The notes under the pieces were generated by a model. It was not told the DNA's origin, made no database searches, and saw only the letters and a list, made by a program, of their open reading frames with translations. A program made the position numbers and the translations under genes. Below are positions 52,984 to 61,562 of a stretch of DNA of 64,000 nucleotides, piece after piece. Within the stretch, counting starts at the first letter, position 1, and each line of letters starts with the position of its first letter. Where the stretch lies: contig NZ_CP040786.1 of the NCBI RefSeq assembly GCF_021922925.1, positions 1,798,001-1,862,000 on the forward strand. The letters are read 5' to 3'. This DNA is from Clavibacter phaseoli. GTDB lineage: Bacteria > Actinomycetota > Actinomycetes > Actinomycetales > Microbacteriaceae.

Positions 52984-54846
52984 TCAGCGGATCCGGAGGC
53001 CGTGGTGCAGCGGGTACACCGGGTCGGCGGTGTCCGACGGCACGTCCGTCCGCGACGCGCGCACGGCATCCATCGAGCGTGGGATCTCCACGGGCAGCCG
53101 CCCCTCGGGCGCGACGCGTCCCGTGAGCGCCGCGAGCACGGCGGCGTCGGAGCTGCCGTAGTCGACGGCGAGCGCGGCGGCGAACGGCACGAGCGGCGTC
53201 ATGATCGCGGGCCGGTCGAGGTTCACGACCACGACGAGCGGGCAGCGGTCGGCGATCCGGCGCAGCCGGTGCACGAGGCCGGGCGGGAACTCGAGCGACC
53301 CCTGGTGGAACCACGCCTCGAGGAAGAGATCGGAGCGCGGCTCGAAGGGCGCGCCGAGCCGCACGATCGCGAGGTCGGCGTCGTCGGGACCGTCGGCGGG
53401 ATCCGCCCAGCCGTCGAGCGCCTCGGGCCGCATGCCCTCGACGTGCACGCGCATCCGGGGACCGTGGACGGGCAGCGGCAGCGTGGGCCGCCCGTCGCGC
53501 TCCCGGTTCTCGAGCACGGTGACCGACGCGGCCTGCGCGCGGAAGCCGAGCTCGCGGAGGTCCGCGCGGCCGACGATGCGCTCGGCCTCGTCCTCGTCGA
53601 CGTAGGGGTCGTCGAAGAGCCCGAGCCGGAACTTCACGAGCAGCAGGCGACGCACCGACTCGTCGACGCGCGCCTCGCTGACCCGCCCGTCGGCCACGAG
53701 GTCGAGCAGCACGTCCACGCACTCCTCGCCGCCGAACTGGTCGCAGCCGGCGGCGATGATCCGCTCCATCCGCTCGTGCGGCGTCAGCTCCTCGACGCCC
53801 CACGCGCGCGCCGGCAGCACCTGGTCGCCGACGTGGTTGTCGTTCACGAGCTCCCAGTCGGTGACCACGATGCCGTCGTAGCCGAGCTCCTCGCGCAGGA
53901 GCCCGGTGATCACCTGCCGGTTGAAGCCGAAGCCCACGGGCTCGATCTCCTCGCCGTCGCGCACGAGGCCCTCGGGCATCCCGTAGTACGGCATCATCGC
54001 GGCGGTCCCGCGCGCGATCGCCTCGCGGAACGGCCGTAGGTGGTACTCGAACATGCCGCCCGGGTACACCTGCTCGCGGCCGTAGGGGAAGTGCGCGTCC
54101 TCGCCGTCCTTCTGCGGGCCGCCGCCCGGGAAGTGCTTGGTGGTGCAGGCGACGCTCGTGGATCCGAGCTCGTCGCCCTGGAAGCCCGCGAGGTACGCGG
54201 CCGTGAACTCGGCGACGCGGTCGGCGTCGTGGCCGAGCGTCTGCGCCTGACGGCCCCAGCGCGGCTCGGTGGCGAGGTCGATCTGCGGGTGCAGCGCGGC
54301 ACGGATCCCGACGGCCACGTACTCCTGCCGGGCGGCGTCGGCGAACGCGCGGATCGCGTCCACGTCGTCGAGCGCCGCGAGGCCGAGCGCCTCGGGCCAC
54401 TGCGAGAACGGGCCCGCGGAGAAGGCGACGCCCGCGTTCTCCACGAAGGCGTGGCGCGGATCCGTGCTGACGGTCACGGGGATCCCGTGCGGCGTCGACT
54501 CCGCCAGCTCCTGCAGCCGGTTGCTCCAGCGCGCGGCCTGCCGGGCCGTGCGGATCTCGTGCACGTTGAAGTGGTTCATGGCCTTCCCGACCACGACCTC
54601 GGTGGTGCCGGACTTCGAGATCGCGCCCGGCTCCTCCTTCAGCTCGCCGTCGGCGCCGACCTCGATCACGGTCTGGAACATGAGGCCGGCTTTCTCCGCC
54701 AGGCTCAGGCGCCCGACGAGGTCGGCCGTGCGCTCCTCGGGGGTCAGGCGCGGATCCTCGTAGGGCGCCATCACCCCGTCCCCGTCGAGGTCGCGGAACC
54801 GGGTGCCGTCGGGGGCGGTGAGCTGCGTGCGCGGGGCGCGGGGCAT
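52984..54846 (-). CDS. glycoside hydrolase family 3 (beta-glucosidase-type)
   Basis: 620 residues without a signal peptide, so likely intracellular and acting on imported oligosaccharides or glycosides. The GH3 N-terminal barrel has MNHFNVHEIRTARQAARWSNRLQ, GIPVTVSTDPRH, TLGHDADRVAEFTAAYLAGFQG and TTKHFPGGGPQKDGED (substrate Lys-His). The catalytic nucleophile Asp is in YDGIVVTDWELVN. The C-terminal domain begins near VTVLENRERDGRPTLPLP. Sugar and linkage specificity are not readable. ATG 54846 has GGAG upstream. It lies 32 bp after permease 2 in the operon. Confidence 0.88.
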   Translation of the reverse strand: MPRAPRTQLTAPDGTRFRDLDGDGVMAPYEDPRLTPEERTADLVGRLSLAEKAGLMFQTVIEVGADGELKEEPGAISKSGTTEVVVGKAMNHFNVHEIRTARQAARWSNRLQELAESTPHGIPVTVSTDPRHAFVENAGVAFSAGPFSQWPEALGLAALDDVDAIRAFADAARQEYVAVGIRAALHPQIDLATEPRWGRQAQTLGHDADRVAEFTAAYLAGFQGDELGSTSVACTTKHFPGGGPQKDGEDAHFPYGREQVYPGGMFEYHLRPFREAIARGTAAMMPYYGMPEGLVRDGEEIEPVGFGFNRQVITGLLREELGYDGIVVTDWELVNDNHVGDQVLPARAWGVEELTPHERMERIIAAGCDQFGGEECVDVLLDLVADGRVSEARVDESVRRLLLVKFRLGLFDDPYVDEDEAERIVGRADLRELGFRAQAASVTVLENRERDGRPTLPLPVHGPRMRVHVEGMRPEALDGWADPADGPDDADLAIVRLGAPFEPRSDLFLEAWFHQGSLEFPPGLVHRLRRIADRCPLVVVVNLDRPAIMTPLVPFAAALAVDYGSSDAAVLAALTGRVAPEGRLPVEIPRSMDAVRASRTDVPSDTADPVYPLHHGLRIR

Positions 54847-54878
54847 GGGGGTCTCCAGGGGTCGGAGGCGGGAGGTGG

Positions 54879-55784
54879 TCACTTGAGGCCGGCGGTCGCG
54901 ACGCCCTGGATGAAGTAGCGCTGCAGGAACACGAACAGGGCGAGGATCGGCGCGATCACGAGCACGGATCCCGCGAGCAGGAGGCCGTAGTCGGTCGCGT
55001 TCTGCCCGGTCGAGTAGAGCGACAGGGCGATCGGCAGCGTGTACATGCCCTCGGTCTGCGCCGCGACGAGCGGCCAGAGGAAGTTGTTCCACGAGGCGAG
55101 GAACGTGAGGATGCCGAGGGTCGCGAGCGGCGGCCCGCACAGCGGCATCACGATGCGGGAGAAGATGCGGAACTCCCCCGCGCCGTCGAGGCGCGCGGCC
55201 TCGATGAGCGCCTCGGGGATCCCGAGCATGAACTGCCGCATGAGGAACACCCCGATGGGCGCCGTGATGAACGGGAGGATGAGCGCCGCGTACGTGTTCA
55301 CGAGGCCGAGCCCCGAGACCATGACGAACAGCGGCACGAACGTGACGACGCCCGGCACCATGAGCGTCACCATCACGGTGAGGAACAGGATCCGCTTGCC
55401 CGGGAACTCCATCTTCGCGAGCGCGTAGCCGACCATCGAGCAGAATACGAGGTTGCCGAGCACGGTGACGAGCGCGACGACGAGGCTGTTGGAGAAGAAC
55501 GTGCCGAAGTCGAGCGGCCCGAACCACTGCGCGAAGTTGTCGGCGACGGGATCCTGGGGCCACCACGTCGGCGGCCGCTGCAGGATCTCGCCCTGCGTCT
55601 TCACGGACCCGAGCGCCATCCAGACGAACGGCACGAGCCAGACGCAGAGCACGCCGGCGAGGACGAGGTAGACGATCGCGCGGGTGCGCCGGCCGCGGTC
55701 GGTGCGGCGCCGGCGGCGCGGCGGGGCGCCCGTCGCGGCCTCGGCGACGACCGTGGCGGCGGGGGCGGATGCGGTGGTGGTCAT
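54879..55784 (-). CDS. sugar ABC transporter permease 2 (MalG-type)
   Basis: 301-residue inner-membrane permease with six helices. The basic, Ala/Thr-rich N-terminus precedes AIVYLVLAGVLCVWLVPFVWMALGSVK. The EAA coupling loop is EALIEAARLDGAGEFRIFSRIVMPLCGP. GLLLAGSVLVIAPILALFVFLQRYFIQGVATAGLK is the canonical C-terminus of CUT1 permeases. No ATPase is encoded in the locus, so a shared MsmK-type ATPase elsewhere must energise it. Confidence 0.92.
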   Translation of the reverse strand: MTTTASAPAATVVAEAATGAPPRRRRRTDRGRRTRAIVYLVLAGVLCVWLVPFVWMALGSVKTQGEILQRPPTWWPQDPVADNFAQWFGPLDFGTFFSNSLVVALVTVLGNLVFCSMVGYALAKMEFPGKRILFLTVMVTLMVPGVVTFVPLFVMVSGLGLVNTYAALILPFITAPIGVFLMRQFMLGIPEALIEAARLDGAGEFRIFSRIVMPLCGPPLATLGILTFLASWNNFLWPLVAAQTEGMYTLPIALSLYSTGQNATDYGLLLAGSVLVIAPILALFVFLQRYFIQGVATAGLK

Positions 55785-55795
55785 GACGGTGCCTT

Positions 55796-56737
55796 TCAGT
55801 CCTTCGACCGCAGCAGCCGGAACTGCAGCAGGCTGAGCAGGGCGATGGCGAGGAAGAGGACGTAGCTCGCCGCGGAGGCGAGGCCGTACTCGCCGAAGCC
55901 GAACTGCCGGTACGTGTAGTACGCGACGGACAGCGTGGAGTCGAGGGGGCCGCCGCGGGTCATCACGAACGCCTCCTCGAAGAACTGCAGGAAGCCGACC
56001 GAGATGAGCACGGATCCGAGCAGCAGGGTCGGGCGCAGCAGCGGCAGCGTCACGGAGATCAGCCGGCGCCAGGGGCTCGCGCCGTCCATGACGGCCGCCT
56101 CCTGCACCTCCTCGGGCACGGCCTGCAGGCCCGCCAGGAAGATGATCATGAGCGTGCCGACGTTGCGCCACACCGCCATCGCGACGAGCGAGGGCAGCGC
56201 CCACGTGGTGTCGCTCAGCCAGTTGGGGCCGGTGATCCCGACCACCGCGAGCGCGGAGTTGAGCAGCCCGTCCGGCAGCAGGATGTAGCGCCACACGACG
56301 GAGACCGCGACGATGCTCGTGACGACGGGCGCGTAGAAGCCCACGCGGAAGAACGAGACGATGCGTCCCCGGCCCGAGTTGAGCGCGAGGGCCAGCGCGA
56401 GCGCCGTGACCATCGTCACGGGGATCCCGACGACCACGAAGAACGCGGTCACGCCGATGGAGCGGAGGAACGTGGCGTCGGTGAAGAGCGCGACGTACTG
56501 GTCGAGGCCGACGAAGTCGACCGCGAAGGGCGACCGGATGTCGGTCGCGCGGAAGTCCGTGAACGACATGGCGAACGAGCTCACCAGCGGCACGAGCATG
56601 AAGACCGCGAAGACGGCCACGAACGGGAGGCAGAAGCCCCAGGCGATGATCGCCTGACGGCGCCGCTGCCGGGCGACGAGCGGGGACCGCGTGCGGCCGG
56701 GACGGGACCCGGCCGCGCGCTCTGCGGTGAGGGCCAA
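55796..56737 (-). CDS. sugar ABC transporter permease 1 (MalF-type)
   Basis: 313 residues, six helices. IIAWGFCLPFVAVFAVFMLVPLVSSFAMSFTDF is the MalF-like start, and the EAA loop is EEVQEAAVMDGASPWRRLISVTLPLLRP. FAEEAF-type GGPLDSTLSVAYYTY follows. The start appears to be TTG at 56737, 3 bp after the binding-protein stop codon and 6 bp from GGCGGAG; no ATG or GTG fits better upstream. It pairs with permease 2. Confidence 0.9.
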   Translation of the reverse strand: MALTAERAAGSRPGRTRSPLVARQRRRQAIIAWGFCLPFVAVFAVFMLVPLVSSFAMSFTDFRATDIRSPFAVDFVGLDQYVALFTDATFLRSIGVTAFFVVVGIPVTMVTALALALALNSGRGRIVSFFRVGFYAPVVTSIVAVSVVWRYILLPDGLLNSALAVVGITGPNWLSDTTWALPSLVAMAVWRNVGTLMIIFLAGLQAVPEEVQEAAVMDGASPWRRLISVTLPLLRPTLLLGSVLISVGFLQFFEEAFVMTRGGPLDSTLSVAYYTYRQFGFGEYGLASAASYVLFLAIALLSLLQFRLLRSKD

Positions 56738-56740
56738 CGG

Positions 56741-58009
56741 CTACTCCGCCGAGCCGATGGAGTCGGCGTCCGACTGCAGCTTCGCCAGCGCGTCGGGCAC
56801 CGAGGAGGTGCCGCGGCGGATCTGCTCCAGCGCCGAGTCCGCGGCGGATCCGACCTTCACCCAGTTGGTGGTGACGGGCACCGACTTCGCGGTCTTCAGC
56901 TGCTCGCCGAACGCGGCGAGGGTGGGGTCGGCCTGCAGGGCCGGGTCCTGCCAGGCCGACTGCGCGGCGGGGAGGTCGCCGGTGGCCTGGTACCAGGCCG
57001 CCTGCGTGTCCGGCTGGCCGAGCCAGCGCGCGAGCTTCCACGCGGCGTCCTGGTTCTTCGCCTGGTCGAAGACGACGAGGTTCGCGCCGCCGCTGAACGA
57101 CGCCGAGGTCTCCTTCGCCGGGAGCACCGCGGTCGTGAACTTCGACTCGAAGCCCGCGCCGCCGACGGCCTTCAGCTGGCCGATCTCGAAGGGGCCCTCG
57201 ATGAGCATGGGCGCGGATCCGTCGACGAACGAGGCCTCCTGCGCGCCGGACGAGACGTCGACGTCGGGGTCGGCGATGCCGTCGGCGAAGAAGCTGCCGT
57301 AGTACTCGTAGGCCTCCTGCATCTCCGGGGTGTCGAGCGTCCACTTCGCGCCGTCGGTGATCTCCGCCCCGTTCGACCACGGCATCCAGAGCGTGCCCTG
57401 GAAGGCGTCGTTGCCGGCGGGGAGGCGGATGCCGTGCGCGGCGCCGGCCTTGGTCTGCATGTCGGACGCCATCTGCTTCAGCTCGTCCCAGGTGGTGGGG
57501 GCCGTCGTCCAGCCGGCCTTCGCCGCGAGGTCGGTGCGGTAGTAGAGCACGCGCGTGTCGACGTACCAGGGGATGCCGGCGGCGCGGTCCCGCACGGTGT
57601 TCGTCGCGAGGGAGCCGGGGAAGGAGTCGCTCGCGTCGACGTCGGTCGGCACGGTGGTGAGGGCGTCCGAGAAGTCGGCCATCCACGTGGTGCCCATCAT
57701 CGCGATGTCCGGGGTGGTGCCGCCCGCGATCGCGGTCTGGAACTTGTTGTGCGCGGCGTCCCACGGGATCGCCGTGACGTCGACCTCGACGCCCGGGTTG
57801 GCGTCCTCGAACGTCTTCACGAAGGCGGGCAGGGCCTCGCCCTCCGCGCCCATGGCCCACATGGTGACCTTGCCGGTCGCGGGCTCGGAGCCGAGGGTGG
57901 TCGCGGCCGCGGGGCCGGATCCCTCGTCGGCGGAGCGGCCGCAGCCGGTCAGCGCGACGGTGGCCGCCAGCACGGTCGCGACCGCGCCCAGACGCATGGA
58001 TGTCTTCAC
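56741..58009 (-). CDS. sugar-binding lipoprotein of a CUT1 ABC importer
   Basis: 422-residue extracellular receptor with signal LGAVATVLAATVALTG and lipobox LTGC. Family-1 binding-protein features are ATGKVTMWAMGAEGEAL, FEDANPGVEVDVTAIPWDAAHNKFQTAIAGGTTPDIAMMG, GAAHGIRLPAGNDAFQGTLWMPWSNGAE and a Trp-rich C-lobe. GTG 58009 is preceded by AAGGAGGA; the ATG three codons further (MRLGAV) is an alternative. It is the first gene of the operon and has a LacI-type operator 47 bp upstream. Confidence 0.92.
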   Translation of the reverse strand: MKTSMRLGAVATVLAATVALTGCGRSADEGSGPAAATTLGSEPATGKVTMWAMGAEGEALPAFVKTFEDANPGVEVDVTAIPWDAAHNKFQTAIAGGTTPDIAMMGTTWMADFSDALTTVPTDVDASDSFPGSLATNTVRDRAAGIPWYVDTRVLYYRTDLAAKAGWTTAPTTWDELKQMASDMQTKAGAAHGIRLPAGNDAFQGTLWMPWSNGAEITDGAKWTLDTPEMQEAYEYYGSFFADGIADPDVDVSSGAQEASFVDGSAPMLIEGPFEIGQLKAVGGAGFESKFTTAVLPAKETSASFSGGANLVVFDQAKNQDAAWKLARWLGQPDTQAAWYQATGDLPAAQSAWQDPALQADPTLAAFGEQLKTAKSVPVTTNWVKVGSAADSALEQIRRGTSSVPDALAKLQSDADSIGSAE

Positions 58010-58055
58010 GTGTTCCTCCTTGAACGAAGCGCCCGCGTCGCGAGCCGGTGATCTA

Positions 58056-58069
58056 CTTATGCGCATAAG
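58056..58069 (-). promoter_or_regulatory. LacI-family operator
   Basis: CTTATGCGCATAAG is a perfect 14-bp palindrome with a central C-G step, the hallmark of LacI/GalR-family operators. It lies 47 bp before the binding-protein start and overlaps the likely promoter. I see no second copy in front of the regulator gene. Confidence 0.75.
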
Positions 58070-58155
58070 AAGCGCAGCGCGTCGAGCATCTCATGGACCC
58101 CGACCAGGGGGCAAGCGCGGGATCCGACGGCGCCCCTGACCGCCGCTGCGCGGAC

Positions 58156-58203
58156 GTCGGCCCGCTGTCGGGCGGATGTCGGGGAGCTGTCGGCCCCGTG
58201 TCG
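58156..58203. repeat. five GTCGG boxes at an exact 11-bp period
   Basis: GTCGG starts at 58156, 58167, 58178 and 58189, with GTCG at 58200. The 6-bp spacers end in T, so four boxes read TGTCGG. All boxes face the same side of the helix. The array ends 35 bp before the XRE-type regulator gene and lies upstream of its -10-like CAGGCT. Confidence 0.8.
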
Positions 58204-58238
58204 TGGTGCGGGTGGCGCCAGGGCGCCAGGCTGGGCGC

Positions 58239-58754
58239 ATGAACGAGACACGGGTGGCGGACCTCCGCCGCGAGCGGGGTTGGACGCAGGACCGGCTGGC
58301 CGAGGCCAGCGGGATCACGGTGCGCACGGTGCAGCGCCTGGAGGCCGGGAAGGACGCGAGCCTCGAGACGCTGTCGCTCGTCGCCCGCGCGTTCGACGTG
58401 CCGGTGCGCGAGCTGTTCACGACGGCGCCCGCGGACGAGTACGGGGAGACGGTCGTGGCGCTCGACGCCCGCGCCGAGGAGCAGCAGGAGCGCCGCGACG
58501 CGGTGACCGACGGCGTCCGGTCGCTCTACGCCGGTCTCGGCGTGCTGCTGACCCTCGCGGTCGTCTTCTCGATCGCCGCCGACGTGCTGCCGAACCTGGC
58601 GATCGTCGTCGTCCCGGCGTACTGGGCGGGCGGCTTCATGCTGGCGAACGCGGCGTTCCTGTTCCTCCTCGGCCCGCGGCTCGACCGCGCGTACCCGCTG
58701 TCGCGCGACCGGGGCGGACGCCGCGCGCGCATGTCACGGGGGCGGATCCGCTAG
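58239..58754 (+). CDS. XRE-family regulator with membrane-spanning C-terminus
   Basis: 171 residues. The N-terminal helix-turn-helix is VADLRRERGWTQDRLAEASGITVRTVQRLEAGKDASLETLSLVARAF (about 5-55), close to the SinR/Xre type. A charged linker with EEQQERRDAVTDGVRSLYAGLG leads into two helices, VLLTLAVVFSIAADVLPNLAIV and YWAGGFMLANAAFLFLLGP. The DNA-binding domain would therefore be tethered at the membrane and may sense a membrane or lipid state. CAGGCT ends 6 nt before the ATG. The phased GTCGG array upstream is a candidate for its own binding site. Its end overlaps the opposing gene by 21 bp. Confidence 0.85.
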   Translation: MNETRVADLRRERGWTQDRLAEASGITVRTVQRLEAGKDASLETLSLVARAFDVPVRELFTTAPADEYGETVVALDARAEEQQERRDAVTDGVRSLYAGLGVLLTLAVVFSIAADVLPNLAIVVVPAYWAGGFMLANAAFLFLLGPRLDRAYPLSRDRGGRRARMSRGRIR

Positions 58755-59276
58755 CCGCGGACCCGGGTCGTCCCCGGCCGCCGCCTCCGCCGCCGCCTCC
58801 GCGGACCGCTCGCGGTGATCGACATCCACCATGACGCTGCTGTCGACGCGGTCGAAGAGCTGCACGCCCACCTGCAGCTCGGCCACGTCCCACAGCACCG
58901 GGCTCGACTGGTCGTCCAACGCCGCGCGCGGTGGGCCGAACAGGGCGACGAGGGCCGCGACGAGCGCGTCGTGGTCGCGCCGGACGAGCGCATCCCGCGG
59001 GCCGCCGTGCCGCGCCAGGAAGAAGCCGACGCCCGTGACGCGGTCCGCGTGCACGCCGTAGGACAGGTGGTCGACCGCGTCGGGGCCCCCTGCGAGCGCG
59101 TGCCGGGCGGACGTCGGGGACCACGCGTCGACCCCGCCCGCGGGATGCACGCCGAGGGGTGCCAGCATCCGCTCCGCGTCCGCCGCGGCGCGCGGCCACG
59201 GCGGCGTCGCGAGCGCGCGCACGAAGTCGACGACGGGTTCGGCGTCGTTCCCCGGGGCGTCCGCGGCGTCGCCCAC
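58734..59276 (-). CDS. hypothetical protein
   Basis: 180-residue, acidic, soluble protein without a family I recognise. The middle is hydrophobic-alternating and looks globular (GVHADRVTGVGFFLARHGGPRDALVRRDHDALVAALVALFG, then LWDVAELQVGVQLFDRVDSSVMVDVDH). The C-terminus is Ala/Glu-rich and disordered. GTG 59276 lies 5 bp after the ribokinase stop on the same strand, so it is probably co-transcribed with it. It overlaps the XRE regulator's 3' end by 21 bp. Confidence 0.6.
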   Translation of the reverse strand: MGDAADAPGNDAEPVVDFVRALATPPWPRAAADAERMLAPLGVHPAGGVDAWSPTSARHALAGGPDAVDHLSYGVHADRVTGVGFFLARHGGPRDALVRRDHDALVAALVALFGPPRAALDDQSSPVLWDVAELQVGVQLFDRVDSSVMVDVDHRERSAEAAAEAAAGDDPGPRLADPPP

Positions 59277-59281
59277 GCCAA

Positions 59282-60106
59282 TCAGTCGTCCGCCGGCTGC
59301 GCGCCCTGACGCTGCACGACGACCGCGGCGGCGTCGGCCGCGACGACCAGGGCGCCCTCACGGTCGGCGCCCCCGGCGAGCGCCGAGGCCAGCGCGCCGC
59401 AGAAGGCGTCGCCCGCGCCCGTGGTGTCGACGACGCGGGAGACCTTCGACGCGGGGACCTCGACGTCGCCCCACATCGCGCCCTCGGCGCCGAGGGTGAC
59501 GAGCAGCGACGCGGGCGCGCGCGCGCCCGACTCGCGGAGGAGCCCCGCCTCGTGCTCGTTGACGACGACGGGATCCGCGAGCGCCAGCACGTCGGCGGGC
59601 AGCTCGGCGAAGGGCGCGAGGTTCAGCACGACGCGGGCGCCGGCGGCGTGCGCGCGGCGGACGCCCGCGGCGATCGTGTCGAGGGGCAGCTCGAGCGAGG
59701 CGAGCAGGACGTCGCCCGCGGCGAGCGCGTCGAGCGGATCCAGGTGGGCGTCGGTGACGCGGGCGTTCGCGCCGGGCGCGACGATGATCGTGTTCTCGCC
59801 GTCGGCGTCGACCGCGATGATCGCGAGGCCCGTCGTGGCACCCTCGACCGTGACGAGGCCGGACACGTCGATGCCGCGGTCCGCCAGGCGCGCGCGGTAC
59901 GCGGATCCGTCGGCGTCGTCGCCCACGGCCCCGACCATCGCGACCTCGCCGCCGGCGTCGGCCGCGGCGACCGCCTGGTTCGCGCCCTTGCCGCCCCAGA
60001 GCCGCTCGGGGTCGGATCCGATGAGCGTCTCCCCCGGCTGCGGGTGCCGCGGGACGCGCACCACCTGGTCGACGTTGAGCGATCCGAGCACCACGACGCG
60101 GCCCAT
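59282..60106 (-). CDS. rbsK: ribokinase (PfkB family)
   Basis: Phosphorylates ribose to ribose-5-phosphate, closing the route from nucleoside hydrolase-released ribose. The 274-residue protein has VVVLGSLNVDQVVRVPRHPQPGETL, the substrate loop LWGGKGANQAVAAADAGG and NLAPFAELP. The catalytic/anion-hole motif is VVDTTGAGDAFCGALA. ATG 60106 is preferred to the GTG two codons upstream because GGAGG lies nine bases from it and only three from the GTG. It probably heads a two-gene transcript. Confidence 0.9.
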   Translation of the reverse strand: MGRVVVLGSLNVDQVVRVPRHPQPGETLIGSDPERLWGGKGANQAVAAADAGGEVAMVGAVGDDADGSAYRARLADRGIDVSGLVTVEGATTGLAIIAVDADGENTIIVAPGANARVTDAHLDPLDALAAGDVLLASLELPLDTIAAGVRRAHAAGARVVLNLAPFAELPADVLALADPVVVNEHEAGLLRESGARAPASLLVTLGAEGAMWGDVEVPASKVSRVVDTTGAGDAFCGALASALAGGADREGALVVAADAAAVVVQRQGAQPADD

Positions 60107-60218
60107 GGGCACCTGCCTCCCCCGGCGCGCGGCCGGCCGCGCCCGGGTGGCGCTCCCCGCCAGGGTACCGAGCGGATCGTGGGCGCGGGACCGCCGGCGG
60201 GCCCGCCCGGCCGGCCGC

Positions 60219-60224
60219 TACCGT
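60219..60224 (+). promoter_or_regulatory. -10 box of the MFS exporter gene
   Basis: TACCGT predicts a start near 60231, giving a leader of about 20 nt with GGAGG six bases before ATG 60252. Confidence 0.45.
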
Positions 60225-60251
60225 GGGGAGCGGACGGATCGGAGGTCGCCC

Positions 60252-61562
60252 ATGCCCGATCCCCGCCCCCGTGCGCGCGGCCCCCGCCGCCCCCTGCTGA
60301 TCTCGCGCTCGTTCGCGCTCATCTGGGTCGCCCAGGCGCTCTCCTCCTTCGGCGAGTACGTGCTCGCGGCGACCGTCACGGTGTGGCTCGCGACGGGCCT
60401 CGCGCCCGGCGACCCGGCCCTGCCGCTCTACATCGGCGCGGTCATCGGCGCGACGAGCTTGCCGCGGCTGTTGCTCGCGCCCGTCGCCGGCGTGCTCGTC
60501 GACCGGTGGCCCGTCCGCCGCGTGATGGTCACGGCCGACCTCGTGCGCGCCGCCCTGCTCGTGCCGCTCCTCGTGATCGCGATGGTCGGACCCGCGCCCG
60601 TCGTCATCGGCGCCGTGATCGTCACGCAGCTCCTCATCGGCTGCGCCTCGCAGCTGTTCGACCCGGCGCGCGCCGCCCTCGTGCAGGTGGTCGTCCCCGC
60701 CGACCGCCGTGCGGACGCCGCGGGGCGCACGCTCCTCGCGAGCACGGGGGTCGGGATCCTCTCCGCCATGATCGGGCCGGTCGTCTACGCGGGCGTCGGG
60801 CCGGTGCCCGCGCTCGTGGTGGACATCGTGGCGTTCCTCGCGTCGGCGGCGCTGGTGCTCGCGGTGCGCGAGCGCGGGGCTCTGGCGACGGGCGCGGATC
60901 CGACGGTCGCCTCCGCGCGCGCCCGCTTCCGCGCGGAGCTGGCCGCGGGGATCCGCGTCGTCCGGGCGTCGCCGCGCCTGCGGATCCTCGTGGCCGGCCT
61001 CGCCGCCTACGGCGTCACCCTCGGCGTCAACAACGCGACGCTCGCGCTCCTCGCCCTCACCACGATGGGGCTGACAGCGGCGGAGTACGGCGTCGTCACG
61101 GCCATGTTCGCGGTGGGCGGGCTCGTCGGATCCCTCACGGCGCCCGCGCTCGTCGCCCGCCTCCGCCCCGAGCGCGCGCTGCCGGTCGCGCTCGTGACCC
61201 TCGGCGTCGCCTACGCGGCGTACTCGACCGTGCGCGCCTTCCTGCCCGCGGCGATCCTCATGGGCGTCGTGGGCCTCGTCTTCTCCGTCTACCTCGTGTC
61301 GCAGGGCCCGATCCTGCAGGCGGAGGCGCCCGTGGGGACGATGGGCCGGGTCTCGTCGCTCACCTCGACGGTGCTGGCCGGATCGTCGTTCCTCGCCACC
61401 GTCGTGACGGCGCAGGCGCTCGCCCTCGTCCCGGCGGCCGCGCAGCCCGCTGCGTACCCGGTCGCGGTCGCGACGGCCGCCGTGGTCATGGGCGTCGCCG
61501 GCCTCGCGCTCGCGGCGGGGGCCTTCAGCCGAGGAAGAGGACCCGCAGCCGCCGCGTCGTGA
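60252..61562 (+). CDS. MFS transporter (EntS/enterobactin-exporter-like DHA3 type)
   Basis: 436 residues, 12 helices. SRSFALIWVAQALSSFGEYVLAATVTVWL and RLLLAPVAGVLVDRWPVRRVMVTADLVRAALL are typical of DHA3/EntS-type exporters of drugs or siderophores, with LFDPARAALVQVVVPADRRADAAGRTLLASTGVG as the loop 4-5 hallmark. The substrate is unknown. Its 3' end overlaps the ABC-2 permease gene antisense by 38 bp; the affected tail is Ala/Arg-rich and probably dispensable. Confidence 0.88.
   Translation: MPDPRPRARGPRRPLLISRSFALIWVAQALSSFGEYVLAATVTVWLATGLAPGDPALPLYIGAVIGATSLPRLLLAPVAGVLVDRWPVRRVMVTADLVRAALLVPLLVIAMVGPAPVVIGAVIVTQLLIGCASQLFDPARAALVQVVVPADRRADAAGRTLLASTGVGILSAMIGPVVYAGVGPVPALVVDIVAFLASAALVLAVRERGALATGADPTVASARARFRAELAAGIRVVRASPRLRILVAGLAAYGVTLGVNNATLALLALTTMGLTAAEYGVVTAMFAVGGLVGSLTAPALVARLRPERALPVALVTLGVAYAAYSTVRAFLPAAILMGVVGLVFSVYLVSQGPILQAEAPVGTMGRVSSLTSTVLAGSSFLATVVTAQALALVPAAAQPAAYPVAVATAAVVMGVAGLALAAGAFSRGRGPAAAAS

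Noticed and set aside
58057..58251. Small minus-strand frame across the GTCGG array
   Set aside because: Arg/Ala/Pro-rich, no ribosome-binding site, and it overlaps the LacI operator and the repeat array; better explained as regulatory DNA.
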